The notes: a model not told the origin generated them from the letters alone. Positions 53,755 to 63,292 are shown, numbered from the stretch's first letter. The stretch: DNA of 64,000 nt from Prevotella sp. (GCA_017471245.1 JAFUVB010000013.1:1-64000); one strand, 5' to 3'. Program-made: numbers and translations.

Positions 53755-55316
53755 ATTCTTTCTATCTTACAGGTGTGTTGTTTTGTATTACGGTCGTAGC
53801 TGATGCCGACGAGCAGGAGGCGGTCGGCATATTCTGCCACCTTCGCAGGATACTGCTTGCGGTGTATCTGAGCAATAGCCGCATCAGCATCCTTATTATA
53901 TTTCAACTCAAGAACGATAGCGGGGGAGTCAACATTTTTTCGGGGGATGAGCACGATGTCTGCAAATCCTTTTCCGCTTGCCAATTCGCGATGCACAACA
54001 TAGTTGTTGCATGCGTAATAGTAGGCAATAGAGAGAACGCATGCCAGTGAGTTCTCATTGTTATAAGAGAGTATACTTGTATTCTCGTCATGAGCGGCAT
54101 CAATGCCCTGAATCACGGCATCTTCATCGCCGTCAAGGGTAGCCAGCAGCAGGCGCTTGGAGGCATCAAGAGAGGAGGCGACCCGCCAATTGTTGATTTT
54201 CACGGCGTTCACCATTTCTCCCGCAACTTCACGATTGGGGATGTAGCATTCGCTTTCTTTCCAGTCGTAAGACAAGTAGCCTAAGTGGATGAGTACCGTC
54301 AGCACATCGTCTTTACTGCGGATGATGGACATGTCGTTCTGGAAACCCGTAGGATCAACCTCACAACGCCCACCGGCCAGCATACGAATAATGTCATCTC
54401 GCAGCCCCTCATAGTTCATTTGTATATAATCTGCCACAGTGTCGAAGGCACCCGTCGAAGCCCAGAAGCTGCGGCAGCGACCAACCTCGACTGCCTGAAT
54501 AACACTGTTGGGATTGAATATAGACGGTGCGTCACCGATTTGGTAGCCGTCGTACCATTTCTCCAGTTCATCGAAATCCATCCCATGCTTGGTGGCTAAC
54601 TCTCGGACTTCATCTTTTGTAAACCCGAACTGCTGAGCCATGTTGCGGGGTTCCACCATGGAATACTCCTGAAAATTGTTCATCGCCGACTGCATCTTGT
54701 ATTTCTTGACAGGGAGGATGCCCGTCATATACACGGCGGCAAACACCTGCATCGTCATCCCGCCCTTGAACATCCGGCGAAGCCAGTTCAGATAGTTGTC
54801 CATAGCCTGTGTTCCGATGGAAAACTCACGGCAGATGGCATCCCACTCGTCGATGATGAAGATAAACTGCTGATGCCTGACATTAACGATCCTAACGAGA
54901 TAGTCCATCAGGTCATCGCCGTCCTGAAGCGGTATGTCTGGGTATGCCTTGTGAATGTCCTCTCGCAGTTGCTGATCCATCTGCCCTACTATACGCTCGT
55001 CTCTGTATCGTGTCACAAAGTCGGAAAGATCAAGGAAAATGACTGGAAACTTGTTAAGGTACTGCTCAAACGACGGGTCGTTGGCAATCTTCAAGTCGGC
55101 AAACAGTTTGTGAGAGTCACACGACTGGTCATAGTAAGCATAAAGCATCTTAGCCGCCATCGACTTGCCGAAACGCCGACTCCTCGATACACAGCTAAAA
55201 CATCTCTCAGTATTGATTGTTTTGTTGACAACAGCTATCAGATCCGATTTGTCAACATACTCACTATTCCGAGCTCTTTGGAACCCTGCGTTTCCGATAT
55301 TGATGAATACTCCCAT
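53751..55316 (-). CDS. AAA-ATPase-like protein with C-terminal PD-(D/E)XK nuclease-like domain
   Basis: Member of a large Bacteroidetes family (AAA-ATPase_like plus PDDEXK_9-type end); biological role unknown. The 521 residues begin MGVFINIGNAGFQRARNSEY. The nucleotide site is the degenerate SRSRRFGKSMAAKML seen in this family. IFIIDEWDAICREF is the Walker B-type site, and the C-terminal FADIVLIPRKN, IVLELKYNK with QIHRKQY is the nuclease-like core. I chose the ATG at 55316, because the 46 extra residues of the longer frame lie upstream of the -7 box. Overlaps ung by four bases. Confidence 0.88.
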   Translation of the reverse strand: MGVFINIGNAGFQRARNSEYVDKSDLIAVVNKTINTERCFSCVSRSRRFGKSMAAKMLYAYYDQSCDSHKLFADLKIANDPSFEQYLNKFPVIFLDLSDFVTRYRDERIVGQMDQQLREDIHKAYPDIPLQDGDDLMDYLVRIVNVRHQQFIFIIDEWDAICREFSIGTQAMDNYLNWLRRMFKGGMTMQVFAAVYMTGILPVKKYKMQSAMNNFQEYSMVEPRNMAQQFGFTKDEVRELATKHGMDFDELEKWYDGYQIGDAPSIFNPNSVIQAVEVGRCRSFWASTGAFDTVADYIQMNYEGLRDDIIRMLAGGRCEVDPTGFQNDMSIIRSKDDVLTVLIHLGYLSYDWKESECYIPNREVAGEMVNAVKINNWRVASSLDASKRLLLATLDGDEDAVIQGIDAAHDENTSILSYNNENSLACVLSIAYYYACNNYVVHRELASGKGFADIVLIPRKNVDSPAIVLELKYNKDADAAIAQIHRKQYPAKVAEYADRLLLVGISYDRNTKQHTCKIERI

Positions 55317-55346
55317 TCCTTTTTTGTTGCAGTTCGCATTTTGTCG

Positions 55347-55377
55347 CAAAGATAATATTTTTTCCCAATGTATGCAA
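55347..55377 (-). promoter_or_regulatory. Promoter of the AAA-ATPase/ung operon
   Basis: Minus-strand TATCTTTG (55347-55354) with TTG (55375-55377) 20 bp upstream. It faces away from the neighbouring promoter at 55395-55425, about 17 bp off. Confidence 0.72.
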
Positions 55378-55394
55378 ATTCCTGAATTTATTTC

Positions 55395-55425
55395 TTGCGT
55401 TATTCCGAATTTTTTCCTATATTTG
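55395..55425 (+). promoter_or_regulatory. Promoter of the Cys/His-rich protein and TonB locus
   Basis: TTG (55395-55397), 20-bp spacer, TATATTTG (55418-55425). Transcription would start within a few bases of the GTG at 55431, so the first gene would have almost no leader. Confidence 0.75.
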
Positions 55426-55430
55426 CATCG

Positions 55431-55781
55431 GTGAATACGAGAAGGAAAAGACATATTGCATCATGGATTCTGCTGGCAACGATTGTGCCAATGCTCCTGC
55501 TCTCGTCACTCCACATACATCAAACCGGCAGTGCTGCCGAGTCCATGTGTGCCGAGTGCGTGCACCATCATTGCGCCGGGCATTTAGGACAGCAGGCAGA
55601 AGTGTCACACGACTGCGTGCTCTGCCAGATCCTTTGTTCCCACATGTTGCCTGCAGACGATGCTGCCCCTATTATATATAATAAGGTGGCAACCGACCAT
55701 CCCGCCCTTTGGCAACAGCCAGTTTTCACTTTTCCCCACTTCACCATCGGTCTTCGCGCGCCGCCAACGGTTTCCCTTTAG
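55431..55781 (+). CDS. Small exported Cys/His-rich protein, possibly metal-binding
   Basis: Unnamed Bacteroidetes protein type often seen beside TonB receptors. Its 117 residues (GTG start) have one N-terminal hydrophobic segment (ASWILLATIVPMLLL). The cysteine-histidine stretch LHIHQTGSAAESMCAECVHH, then HCAGHLG and CVLCQILC, would bind a metal. The end is a plain Pro/Phe-rich tail. The earlier in-frame TTG at 55395 lies within the -33 box, so cannot be the start. It is first of what is probably one transcript with the following TonB-type genes; a paralogue remnant lies at 57881. Confidence 0.72.
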   Translation: MNTRRKRHIASWILLATIVPMLLLSSLHIHQTGSAAESMCAECVHHHCAGHLGQQAEVSHDCVLCQILCSHMLPADDAAPIIYNKVATDHPALWQQPVFTFPHFTIGLRAPPTVSL

Positions 55782-55845
55782 TTAGTATTCATGGTCAGTT
55801 TGCCCCTTGGCATGCTGGCTTCTTATGGATTTAAACGGAAACCAC

Positions 55846-57867
55846 ATGAAGCATCTTGTAACATGGCTGGCATGTTTCGCTATGTTGTCTGCGACCAAAG
55901 CACAGACCCATCCTGCCATTGTGAATCATATCATCAGCCAGCTTAGAATCTTTCCGCAGGAAAAAACTTACGTTCACACCGATGCTGCCGACTATGCGCC
56001 CGGCGATCGCATCTGGTTCAAGGTGTATGTTGTCAATGCGCTGAGTCACGAACCTGTGGACAACAGCCTGTATACATACGTTGAGCTGATTTCTCCCGAT
56101 GAATCGCTCACTGCCAAAGCGAAGGTTCTGTGCCGCGACGGCATCTATGCCGGCTACATTGACATACCTGCATCGGCAACAAGCGGCTGCTATTATATCC
56201 GCGCATACACTCATTTGTCAATGAATATGGCAGATTATGGAAGCATTTGCCCTATCTTCGTGGGGGGCGGGAAGCAACCAAAACAAGACAAGAGAACTGC
56301 AAAAGAACCAGCCACTGGAAGTATTAACGATGAGCGGCTGCTGTTCACCAGAAACGACAGCCATGTTATGGTGACCACAAACATAGCCGAAGACTCGCTT
56401 CTGTTGCTTGCCCACTGCAGGGCTTTCCCCTTTGCGCTTGTACCGATTGGCAGAAACCGCCCGGTGATATTCCACTGCGACTCCATTCCCGAGGGCGTTA
56501 TTTCATTGCTGCTACTCAACAATCAGCAGGAGATTCTTGCCGAAAGGCTCTTTTATTCGAACAACAAACGCGAGCAGTGCATGCTGCAAATCATACCCAA
56601 ACAGCCATCGTTTGCGCCTAACGAGCAGATTGAACTCCTCCTGAAAGCAACTGACTTGCATGAAGGAGAGCACATAGATATCTCTGTAAGCGTAACAGGA
56701 ACCATACAACAACATCGGCATCGCCCATCATCGATTGTCGCCCACCTGCTGCTCGACACCGATAAACCTGGTGGAATACTCTTCCCGGAAACACTGATTG
56801 AAGACACGTGGCAAGCCGATTCCGCACTTTCCAACTGTAAATGGAGGCGCTATGATTTCAGTGAAGTGTTTAAAGGAAACTACACTGCACCCGCTTTTCC
56901 TTGTGAAACTACACATGCCGTCACCGGCCGTGTGCAAACCCTGATGCGCAAAAAGCCCGTCGCAGGCGCCAGCGTAAGCCTGATTTCGCCGCAAGCGGGG
57001 TGCTTCGCCATTGACACTACCGATACTTCCGGATGCTTTTCCTTTAAGGGACTGGACTTCCCCGAAGGCACTCAGTATGTGCTGAGAGCATCAAATGCCA
57101 AGGGCAACGAGCATGTGGAGCTTACCATTGAGGAGCAAGACAGACCCGACTTTCATCTTCCCCACAGCAGCAAAACCATCAATCAAGAGTTGTTCTCCAC
57201 CACTGCTGACTCACTTACAGGCACTTTTTCAGATGCCATCATGCTCGACAACCTGGACGTAATAGGCACACGCCGCAACTCTGCCAGCAAGGGAAATGTT
57301 TTTGCCGAGATAGCTGATTTCTCCTTCGGACTGCACAAAATAGAAGAATTAGGCGCCACTTGCCTCCACGAACTTATACGCCACATTCCGGGAGTAAGGC
57401 TTCATCAGAACCGCTGCTATATCAGGAGTGCTTCGTCAATCTATAAAGACTCGCCTGCTACCATTGCCATTGACGGCATCATAGTTGCCGATGAATACGA
57501 CCTCGACAATATTCAGATGCAGGATGTGGCACGAGTTGATGTGTTCAAAACAGGCTCTACAGTGATCTGGGGATCAGCCGGCGGCAACGGAGTGATCAGT
57601 ATCACCACGAAGTTGGGCAGCTATGGCGAACCCCGGGCAGAGGTAATGAAGCAGAAAAGCATCTCTCCCATGGGCTATCAGCGACCATCCTCGTTCTTCA
57701 GCCAGAGCGGTTTGCGCAAGACACTCTACTGGAATCCCAGCGTCACCACCGATACCATCAGCGTGAACGGAGCCGACTCTCAGGGCAAATGCCATGTTGT
57801 TGTGGAGGGAGTAACCAGCGAAGGGCGACTCATTCACCAAGAACTCGATATCAATATCATACCTTAA
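55846..57867 (+). CDS. Large envelope protein with macroglobulin-like and TonB-plug-like domains
   Basis: Predicted exported protein of 673 residues. A signal peptide ends near KAQT. An MG2-type macroglobulin domain follows (about 30-135, YVHTDAADYAPGDRIWFKVY), then more beta domains. A carboxypeptidase-like domain lies near residues 360-430 (VTGRVQTLMRKKPVAGASV). The C-terminal third looks like a TonB plug (HELIRHIPGVRLHQNRCYIR, IWGSAGGNGVISITTKLG). No barrel follows, so this is not a transporter alone. I take it as a surface partner of the neighbouring TonB receptor; the role is inferred. Confidence 0.78.
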   Translation: MKHLVTWLACFAMLSATKAQTHPAIVNHIISQLRIFPQEKTYVHTDAADYAPGDRIWFKVYVVNALSHEPVDNSLYTYVELISPDESLTAKAKVLCRDGIYAGYIDIPASATSGCYYIRAYTHLSMNMADYGSICPIFVGGGKQPKQDKRTAKEPATGSINDERLLFTRNDSHVMVTTNIAEDSLLLLAHCRAFPFALVPIGRNRPVIFHCDSIPEGVISLLLLNNQQEILAERLFYSNNKREQCMLQIIPKQPSFAPNEQIELLLKATDLHEGEHIDISVSVTGTIQQHRHRPSSIVAHLLLDTDKPGGILFPETLIEDTWQADSALSNCKWRRYDFSEVFKGNYTAPAFPCETTHAVTGRVQTLMRKKPVAGASVSLISPQAGCFAIDTTDTSGCFSFKGLDFPEGTQYVLRASNAKGNEHVELTIEEQDRPDFHLPHSSKTINQELFSTTADSLTGTFSDAIMLDNLDVIGTRRNSASKGNVFAEIADFSFGLHKIEELGATCLHELIRHIPGVRLHQNRCYIRSASSIYKDSPATIAIDGIIVADEYDLDNIQMQDVARVDVFKTGSTVIWGSAGGNGVISITTKLGSYGEPRAEVMKQKSISPMGYQRPSSFFSQSGLRKTLYWNPSVTTDTISVNGADSQGKCHVVVEGVTSEGRLIHQELDINIIP

Positions 57868-57880
57868 CCAAAACAGGCAG

Positions 57881-58030
57881 ATGGAACGCAAACGCAGATT
57901 CGTGGCCCGCGTGTTGTTGTCAGTGTTCTTGCTGATGACAACCAGCCTCTCGCTGCACATCCACTCGGCTGCATCCAACAGCGGAAACGACTGCTACGAG
58001 TGCGCCCCCAGAAGCCTGACTTTCGGGTAG
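57881..58030 (+). CDS. Very short Cys/His protein, probably truncated paralogue of the 55431 gene
   Basis: Its 49 residues begin MERKRRFVARVLLSVFLLM, then SLHIHSAASNSGNDCYECAP, and stop soon after. The same HIH and C-x-x-C spacing occurs in the 55431 protein (LHIHQTG, MCAECVHH), but the second Cys cluster is missing here. It begins 13 bp after the macroglobulin-type gene. Its truncation could be real or a frame shift. Confidence 0.5.
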   Translation: MERKRRFVARVLLSVFLLMTTSLSLHIHSAASNSGNDCYECAPRSLTFG

Positions 58031-58068
58031 AATCAATTTCTTTATTTTTCATCAAAACAAAAAGCAGA

Positions 58069-60153
58069 ATGATCAACAATATATTGGCTGCGCTGCTTTT
58101 CACGTGCGCAGTTAATGACACCACCATTACGCTCGGCGACGTTACGGTGAACGGACAGCGCAGCCGCGACTTCCAGATGCAGACCTCCCAGTCGGTGCTG
58201 CAGGTGAACCGCGACTTCCTTTCGCAGAACTTCGCGGGCAGTCTGATGCAGACTCTCGAAGGCATTCCCGGCGTGAAGGCTATGTCGATAGGCTCCGGAC
58301 AATCAAAGCCTGCTATCCGCGGACTTGGCTTCAACCGCCTTGCCGTGAGCGAAGATGGCATCAAGCACGAGGGGCAACAGTGGGGCGACGACCACGGATT
58401 GGAAATTGACCAGTTTGCAATCGACCGTGCCGAAATCATCAAAGGTCCCGCAGCACTGCTCTATGGCAGCGATGCCATTGGCGGAGTGCTCAGTCTTTAC
58501 ACCAATCACCTGCCCACAAAGCCCGTCGAAGGTGCCGTGCAGATGTTTGGAAGGAGCAACAACGAGCAGCTGGGGCTTTCTGCCAAGATCGGCGGACGTA
58601 GCGGGCGGTTCTTCTATCGAGCCAATATGACGCTCATCGACTATGCCGACTACAGCGTGACAACAGACAGCATACAGTATTATTCCTACTGGATCAGGCT
58701 GAAAGACAGACGGTTGCGCAACACGGCAGGCACCGAGCGCGACGGAAGCATCACCGTCGGCTACGCGGGATATCGCTTTCACACGGACATCAGAGTGGCC
58801 GACAATTTCTCCAAGAGCGGATTCTTTGCCAACGCCCACGGGCTGGAAGTGCGCCTGAGCGACATCGACTACGACAGCTCGCGGCGCGATATCGACCTGC
58901 CATACCAGCAGGTGAACCACCTGAAAGTGATCAGCCACACCTCGTGGAACAGCGACGTGCTCACGGCAGACCTCAGTCTGGCCTACCAGAACAACCAGCG
59001 CAAGGAAACGTCGGAGCCTATGAGCCACGGCTATATGCCGCAACCCGACGGACCGATAGAGAGGCAATTCAACAAGAGCACCTACACCGGCAACTTCTGG
59101 CTGCGCCTTTCCGCCAACCAGCACACGCTACAAGGCGGGGTGAACACGGAGCTGCAGCACAACCGCCGCGACGGATGGGGATTCATCATTCCCGACTTTG
59201 AGAGCACCGGCGCAGGCATCTATCTCTCCGACCGCTATGCCCTGAGCCAACAGCTGATATTCAATGCGGGCGTGCGCTTTGACCATGTGCGCACCCATAT
59301 CCATGACTATTACGACTGGTATGAAACTCCCGTTGACGGCATTCCCACCTTCAAGCAGCGGTCGGCCGACATGCGCAAGAGCATGAACAGCCTCACATGG
59401 TCGGCAGGAGTGAACTATAGCACCGGCAACTGGCTGATGAAGGCCAACGTGGGCAAGAGTTTCCGCATGCCCATACCCAAGGAACTGGGCACCAACGGCG
59501 TGAACTACCACATCTTCCGATACGAGCAGGGCAACCCGCAGCTCGATCCTGAAGAATCCTATCAGCTGGATGCCAGCATCGGATGGGGCAATGCCAAGGT
59601 GGAAATTCTGGTGGATCCCTTTGTGAACTACTTCCCCAACTTCATCTATCTGAACCCCACGGCGCGCTTTGTGGAAGGTTTGCAGCTCTACCACTACACC
59701 CAGGCGCGCGTGATTCGCTACGGCGCAGAGGCACAGTTCACATGGAACATCGCACAAGACTGGCAGCTGCTTTTGCAGGGCGAATACCTCTATGCCCGAC
59801 AGCAGTCGGGCGAGAAGAAGGGATACACGCTGCCATTCTCCACGCCATGGTCGGTTGATGCTGGGGTAAAGTATTCATTCGACTTCCACGGAAAGGGATT
59901 CATGAAACTGAACGCCCACATCGTGAGCCGGCAAAACGAGATTGTGCCGCCCGAACAGCCCACCGGAGGCTATTACACCCTGAACTTTTCAGCAGGAAAA
60001 TACATCTCGCTGAAAAGCACAATGCTCAATGTGGCACTTCATGCAGACAACCTGCTGAACCGCCGCTTCTACGACCACACCAGCTACTACCGCCTCATCG
60101 ACGTGCCTGAACCAGGGCGAAACCTCTCGCTGAAGGTGGGGCTGGAGTTCTGA
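58069..60153 (+). CDS. TonB-dependent receptor, metal- or siderophore-like
   Basis: Outer-membrane importer of 694 residues. A short signal peptide (MINNILAALLFTCAV) precedes the plug, ITLGDVTVNGQRSRDFQMQT then LEGIPGVKAMSIGSGQSKPA and IRGLGFNRLAVSEDG. The barrel follows, ending RNLSLKVGLEF with the terminal Phe. GIKHEGQQWGDDHGLEID in the plug resembles zinc or copper receptors more than SusC types. Start at 58069; a longer frame exists upstream but overlaps the small Cys/His gene. Neighbouring metal-binding-type proteins support metal uptake. Confidence 0.85.
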   Translation: MINNILAALLFTCAVNDTTITLGDVTVNGQRSRDFQMQTSQSVLQVNRDFLSQNFAGSLMQTLEGIPGVKAMSIGSGQSKPAIRGLGFNRLAVSEDGIKHEGQQWGDDHGLEIDQFAIDRAEIIKGPAALLYGSDAIGGVLSLYTNHLPTKPVEGAVQMFGRSNNEQLGLSAKIGGRSGRFFYRANMTLIDYADYSVTTDSIQYYSYWIRLKDRRLRNTAGTERDGSITVGYAGYRFHTDIRVADNFSKSGFFANAHGLEVRLSDIDYDSSRRDIDLPYQQVNHLKVISHTSWNSDVLTADLSLAYQNNQRKETSEPMSHGYMPQPDGPIERQFNKSTYTGNFWLRLSANQHTLQGGVNTELQHNRRDGWGFIIPDFESTGAGIYLSDRYALSQQLIFNAGVRFDHVRTHIHDYYDWYETPVDGIPTFKQRSADMRKSMNSLTWSAGVNYSTGNWLMKANVGKSFRMPIPKELGTNGVNYHIFRYEQGNPQLDPEESYQLDASIGWGNAKVEILVDPFVNYFPNFIYLNPTARFVEGLQLYHYTQARVIRYGAEAQFTWNIAQDWQLLLQGEYLYARQQSGEKKGYTLPFSTPWSVDAGVKYSFDFHGKGFMKLNAHIVSRQNEIVPPEQPTGGYYTLNFSAGKYISLKSTMLNVALHADNLLNRRFYDHTSYYRLIDVPEPGRNLSLKVGLEF

Positions 60154-60191
60154 CAATCAACAAAATGTATTAACAATTAAATTCAAAGACA

Positions 60192-60623
60192 ATGAAAAAA
60201 ATGAAATATCTCAGCCTCATCATGGCTGTAATGTGCGTGTGTTCACTGGGTTTCACCTCTTGCGGCGACAACGATGACGTCGTGCCGCCCCCCAGCATCG
60301 TGATTGAAGAAGCCAATATCGAGGGCGACGAGCTATGCGTGGAGGCCGACATCAAGGCTGAAGGGCGCACACAATCTATCCTCATCACCATCACTAATGC
60401 ACAGGGAAGCACCACAAAAGTAAGCTATCCCATAACGGCAAGCAAGTTTCTCGGCGTGCTCAACATAGAAGGATTCCACGTACACGTGCCTATCGGCGGC
60501 ATGAATGTGGTGGTTGGTGACCTGATGAAACTAACGGTTACCGACGCAAACGGCAATTCGACAACCGCCCAGAAGGCTATCACCGAAGAGGAAGACGATG
60601 AAGAAAACTCGATTCACGACTAA
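60192..60623 (+). CDS. Lipoprotein with DUF4625-like features
   Basis: The 143-residue protein has a lipobox (GFTSC, lipid on the Cys at about residue 24) after MKKMKYLSLIMAVMCVCSL. The rest is predicted beta-sandwich (IVIEEANIEGDELCVEADIK) with an acidic tail ending NSIHD. It overlaps the next frame at 60598 only if the longer start is used. Probably cotranscribed with the receptor, 38 bp before. Function not known; the next gene is a clearer family member. Confidence 0.7.
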   Translation: MKKMKYLSLIMAVMCVCSLGFTSCGDNDDVVPPPSIVIEEANIEGDELCVEADIKAEGRTQSILITITNAQGSTTKVSYPITASKFLGVLNIEGFHVHVPIGGMNVVVGDLMKLTVTDANGNSTTAQKAITEEEDDEENSIHD

Positions 60624-60633
60624 ACCCAAGATC

Positions 60634-61104
60634 ATGAAAAAGCATTTTCCAATCACCTTATTACTGCTGTGCGCACTCAGTGCGTGCAGCAGTTCCGACG
60701 AAGAACTCAGAGACATGAACGACCCGGAGATATCTTCAGAAGGCATCACCGCCATGCCCATCGACTGCCAAGTGTATGAACGCGGAGGAGTAATACCCTT
60801 CAACTATGTTTTCAATGACAATCTCGAACTCGGTTCATACAACATCGAGATTCACAACAACTTCAATCACCACACCCACAGCACCACTTCCGTGGACTGC
60901 GAACAGGATGAAAAGAAGGCAGAAGTGAATCCGTGGGTATTCGATCAGGACTTCACCATCCCCTCAGGTCTGCGCTCCTTCACGGCCCGCCACGACATCA
61001 GCATTCCTGCAAACGTTGATACGGGCGACTATCACTTCATGATTCGGCTGCTCGACAAGACGGGAAGAATGAAGATTCACTCCGTAGCCATCAAGATAAA
61101 ATAG
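60634..61104 (+). CDS. DUF4625-family lipoprotein
   Basis: Of 156 residues, the lipobox is LSACS (Cys at about residue 18). The family core is visible: DCQVYERGGVIPFNYVFNDN, LGSYNIEIHNNFNHHTHSTT with its His-rich IHNNFNHHTH segment, and GDYHFMIRLLDKTG. These histidines could bind metal. I prefer the ATG at 60634 over 60598, because only it begins the signal peptide. It ends the putative metal-uptake operon and has no strong terminator that I see. Confidence 0.85.
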   Translation: MKKHFPITLLLLCALSACSSSDEELRDMNDPEISSEGITAMPIDCQVYERGGVIPFNYVFNDNLELGSYNIEIHNNFNHHTHSTTSVDCEQDEKKAEVNPWVFDQDFTIPSGLRSFTARHDISIPANVDTGDYHFMIRLLDKTGRMKIHSVAIKIK

Positions 61105-61142
61105 CGGATTAGAAACGCCTGAATGCAGCAGGTGAAAACAGA

Positions 61143-61279
61143 GGGCGTGCCAAAAAGAAACGACAACGGATTTCACGAATTAAACAGATTATTTCAGTTC
61201 CTGATTATCAGCATGACTTTAATCCGTAAAATCTGTGGAATCCGTTGTTTCTATAGGAATATCTGTATTTGGGCACACC
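61143..61279. repeat. MITE-like palindromic element, copy 2
   Basis: Matches 48648-48785, with the same centre TTCCTGATTATCAGCATGAC. Inner arms are GACAACGGATTTCACGAATT at left and a matching CCGTTGTTTC end at right. Terminal repeats GGCGTGCC and GGGCACACC. It stands 38 bp past the last gene of the TonB locus. Confidence 0.85.
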
Positions 61280-61306
61280 TCCCGTTGTATGTAAATATTC
61301 CGGTTA

Positions 61307-61485
61307 TCAGTTGTCGCTGATCAGGCACTCGCCCGTCATGTCCTTCGGCTGTTCCAGCCCCATGGTAACACCCTCGTCATAGCTTTCCTGCATTGCCTGA
61401 ACCATATCGGTTGGAGTGGGGTCGGTGTCGCGCCCGTCCATATAGCAAAGCACGAACACCTGGTCTTTCAGACCGTATGCCTTGC
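61307..61485 (-). pseudogene. Orphan C-terminal coding fragment
   Basis: The minus-strand frame reads GKAYGLKDQVFVLCYMDGRD and later DMVQAMQESYDEGVTMG, and ends GECLISDN at a stop (61307-61309). It has natural-looking amino-acid use but no start codon with a plausible leader. Its 5' end runs into the heptad repeat at 61481-61578. I do not recognise the protein; the VFVLCYMDGRDTDP stretch loosely recalls phosphoglycerate mutases, but the rest does not. Confidence 0.5.
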
Positions 61486-61578
61486 CTCTTGTTTCTTGCC
61501 TCTTACCTCTTGCTTCTTGCTTCCTGCTTCTTGCTTCCTGCTTCTTGCCTCTTGCTTCTTGCCTCTTGCTTCTTGCCC
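61481..61578 (+). repeat. Heptad array of fourteen CTTGCYT units
   Basis: CTTGCCT/CTTGCTT with variants CTTGTTT, CTTACCT, CCTGCTT and CTTGCCC, fourteen units of 7 bp. It ends at the base before the stop codon of the HerA-like gene (minus-strand stop at 61579-61581). The unit equals the stem sequence of the gyrB terminator. Confidence 0.92.
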
Positions 61579-63159
61579 CTACTTAATCAAATTCCCCAGA
61601 ATATCACGTGAGAGTTCCCTCGTGATGGTTCGTGTGGCAGCAGAAGTGGCATTCTTCACCACCTTCTCCTTGGCAGATGTCTTGCTCTTGGACTGTTTGC
61701 CAGACACCTTATTGCTTACGTAAGTGCCTAAGATGGTGGCTAAGGTGGAGGTAACGGCAGTCATCACCGCTTTCCACACCTTACTCATCATGCCGGCCTT
61801 CTTCTTCTCGGTCTTCGAACCCTTTACTTCTTTCTCTTTCGTCTTTGTCTCCTCTTCCTTTACCAATGCCTGTTCTTCGGCTTCCTTCGTCAGGATCTCG
61901 TATGCACTCTCGCGGTCAATGGGCGTATCGTACTTCCCGTAGATATAACTCTGCTTGATGATGTCAAGACGCTGCCCTTCGGTGATGGCACCGATCTGCG
62001 ATAGCGGGAACAGTATCTTGGCGCGTTCCACGATGCTGGGCGCACCTTTCTCATCGAGGAAACTCACTAAAGCCTCACCGGTTTCGAGGTTCATGATGGC
62101 CTCATCGGTCTTGAATTCAGGGTTGGCACGGAAGGTGTCGGCAGCGGTCTTCACCGCCTTCTGGTCCTTCGGCGTATAGGCACGCAGGGCATGCTGCACG
62201 CGGTTTCCTAACTGCCCGAGGATCACTTCAGGAATATCGGTCGGGCTCTGCGTGATAAAGTAGATGCCCACACCCTTGGAGCGTATCAGACGGATCACCT
62301 GCTCAATCTTGTCGAGCAGCGCCTTCGAGGTATCTTCGAACAGCATGTGAGCCTCATCGAAGAAGAACACGAGTTTCGGCAACGGCAGGTCGCCAACCTC
62401 CGGCAAGGTAGAATAGAGTTCACTCAGCAGCCAGAGCAGATAGGTGGAATAGAGTTTGGGCTGCATCATCAGCTTGTCGGCTGCCAGCACGCTCATCACA
62501 CCCTTTCCGCCTTCCACCTGCATCAAGTCGCGGATATCAAACGAGGGCTCACCGAAGAACTTGTCAGCGCCCTGTGCTTCCAACTGTAACAGAGCACGTT
62601 GGATGGCACCGATGGTTGCTGTGGTGACGAAGCCGTACTTCGTGGTATATTCCTTGGCGTTCTTCGACACCCAGTCGAGCATCATCCGCAGGTCTTTCAG
62701 GTCGAGGATCATCAGTCCGCGCTCATCAGCGATGCGGAACACGATGTTCAAAACACCGTCTTGTGTCTCGTTCAGTTGCAGCAGACGGGAGAGCAACTGC
62801 GGACCCATCTGCGAGATTGTGGCCCGCATGGGATGTCCCTGTTCGCCGAAGACATCGAAGAACCTTACAGGACAGCCTTGGAACACAGGGTTTTCAATAC
62901 CGAATTCCGGCAGACGCTTCTCAATGAAGCCACTAAGCCTGCCTGCTTGAGAGATTCCCGACAGGTCGCCTTTCATATCTGCCATGAAACAGGGTACGCC
63001 TGCCTGACAGAACGATTCGGCCATCACCTGCAGCGTAACCGTCTTACCCGTACCTGTGGCTCCCGCAATCAGACCGTGGCGGTTAGCCATCTTCCCTTGA
63101 ATACTCAGTGCTCCTGAAGAGCTGTGGGCGATGTAAAGCCCGTGTTCCTTGTCGTACAT
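61579..63159 (-). CDS. HerA/DUF853-type ATPase
   Basis: ATP-binding protein of the HerA/FtsK superfamily (YjgR-like); role uncertain. The 526 residues show Walker A GATGTGKT (33-40), [25 protein letters not shown] (Walker B) and [37 protein letters not shown], matching DUF853. The end, from about residue 420, is Lys/Glu-rich ([18 protein letters not shown]) then a hydrophobic stretch ([18 protein letters not shown]). The stop abuts the heptad array. It has its own promoter. Confidence 0.9.
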   Translation of the reverse strand: MYDKEHGLYIAHSSSGALSIQGKMANRHGLIAGATGTGKTVTLQVMAESFCQAGVPCFMADMKGDLSGISQAGRLSGFIEKRLPEFGIENPVFQGCPVRFFDVFGEQGHPMRATISQMGPQLLSRLLQLNETQDGVLNIVFRIADERGLMILDLKDLRMMLDWVSKNAKEYTTKYGFVTTATIGAIQRALLQLEAQGADKFFGEPSFDIRDLMQVEGGKGVMSVLAADKLMMQPKLYSTYLLWLLSELYSTLPEVGDLPLPKLVFFFDEAHMLFEDTSKALLDKIEQVIRLIRSKGVGIYFITQSPTDIPEVILGQLGNRVQHALRAYTPKDQKAVKTAADTFRANPEFKTDEAIMNLETGEALVSFLDEKGAPSIVERAKILFPLSQIGAITEGQRLDIIKQSYIYGKYDTPIDRESAYEILTKEAEEQALVKEEETKTKEKEVKGSKTEKKKAGMMSKVWKAVMTAVTSTLATILGTYVSNKVSGKQSKSKTSAKEKVVKNATSAATRTITRELSRDILGNLIK

Positions 63160-63183
63160 ATCTATTGATTTTGTTTCTGGTTA

Positions 63184-63214
63184 CAAAGATACGATTTAAT
63201 GAGCGAAAAACCAA
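63184..63214 (-). promoter_or_regulatory. Promoter of the HerA-like gene
   Basis: Minus-strand TATCTTTG (63184-63191) with TTG (63212-63214) 20 bp upstream; the leader is about 20 nt. Confidence 0.75.
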
Positions 63215-63292
63215 ATATATTTGGGTTTTTCCGAACATGTGTATCTTCGGCGAAGCCAAATTTAAGAAAAGTCGAGTGCAAAACAAAACAAT

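Noticed and set aside
61393-61723. Plus-strand frames reading Leu/Ser/Cys repeats
   Set aside because: Translations of the heptad array; no other evidence.
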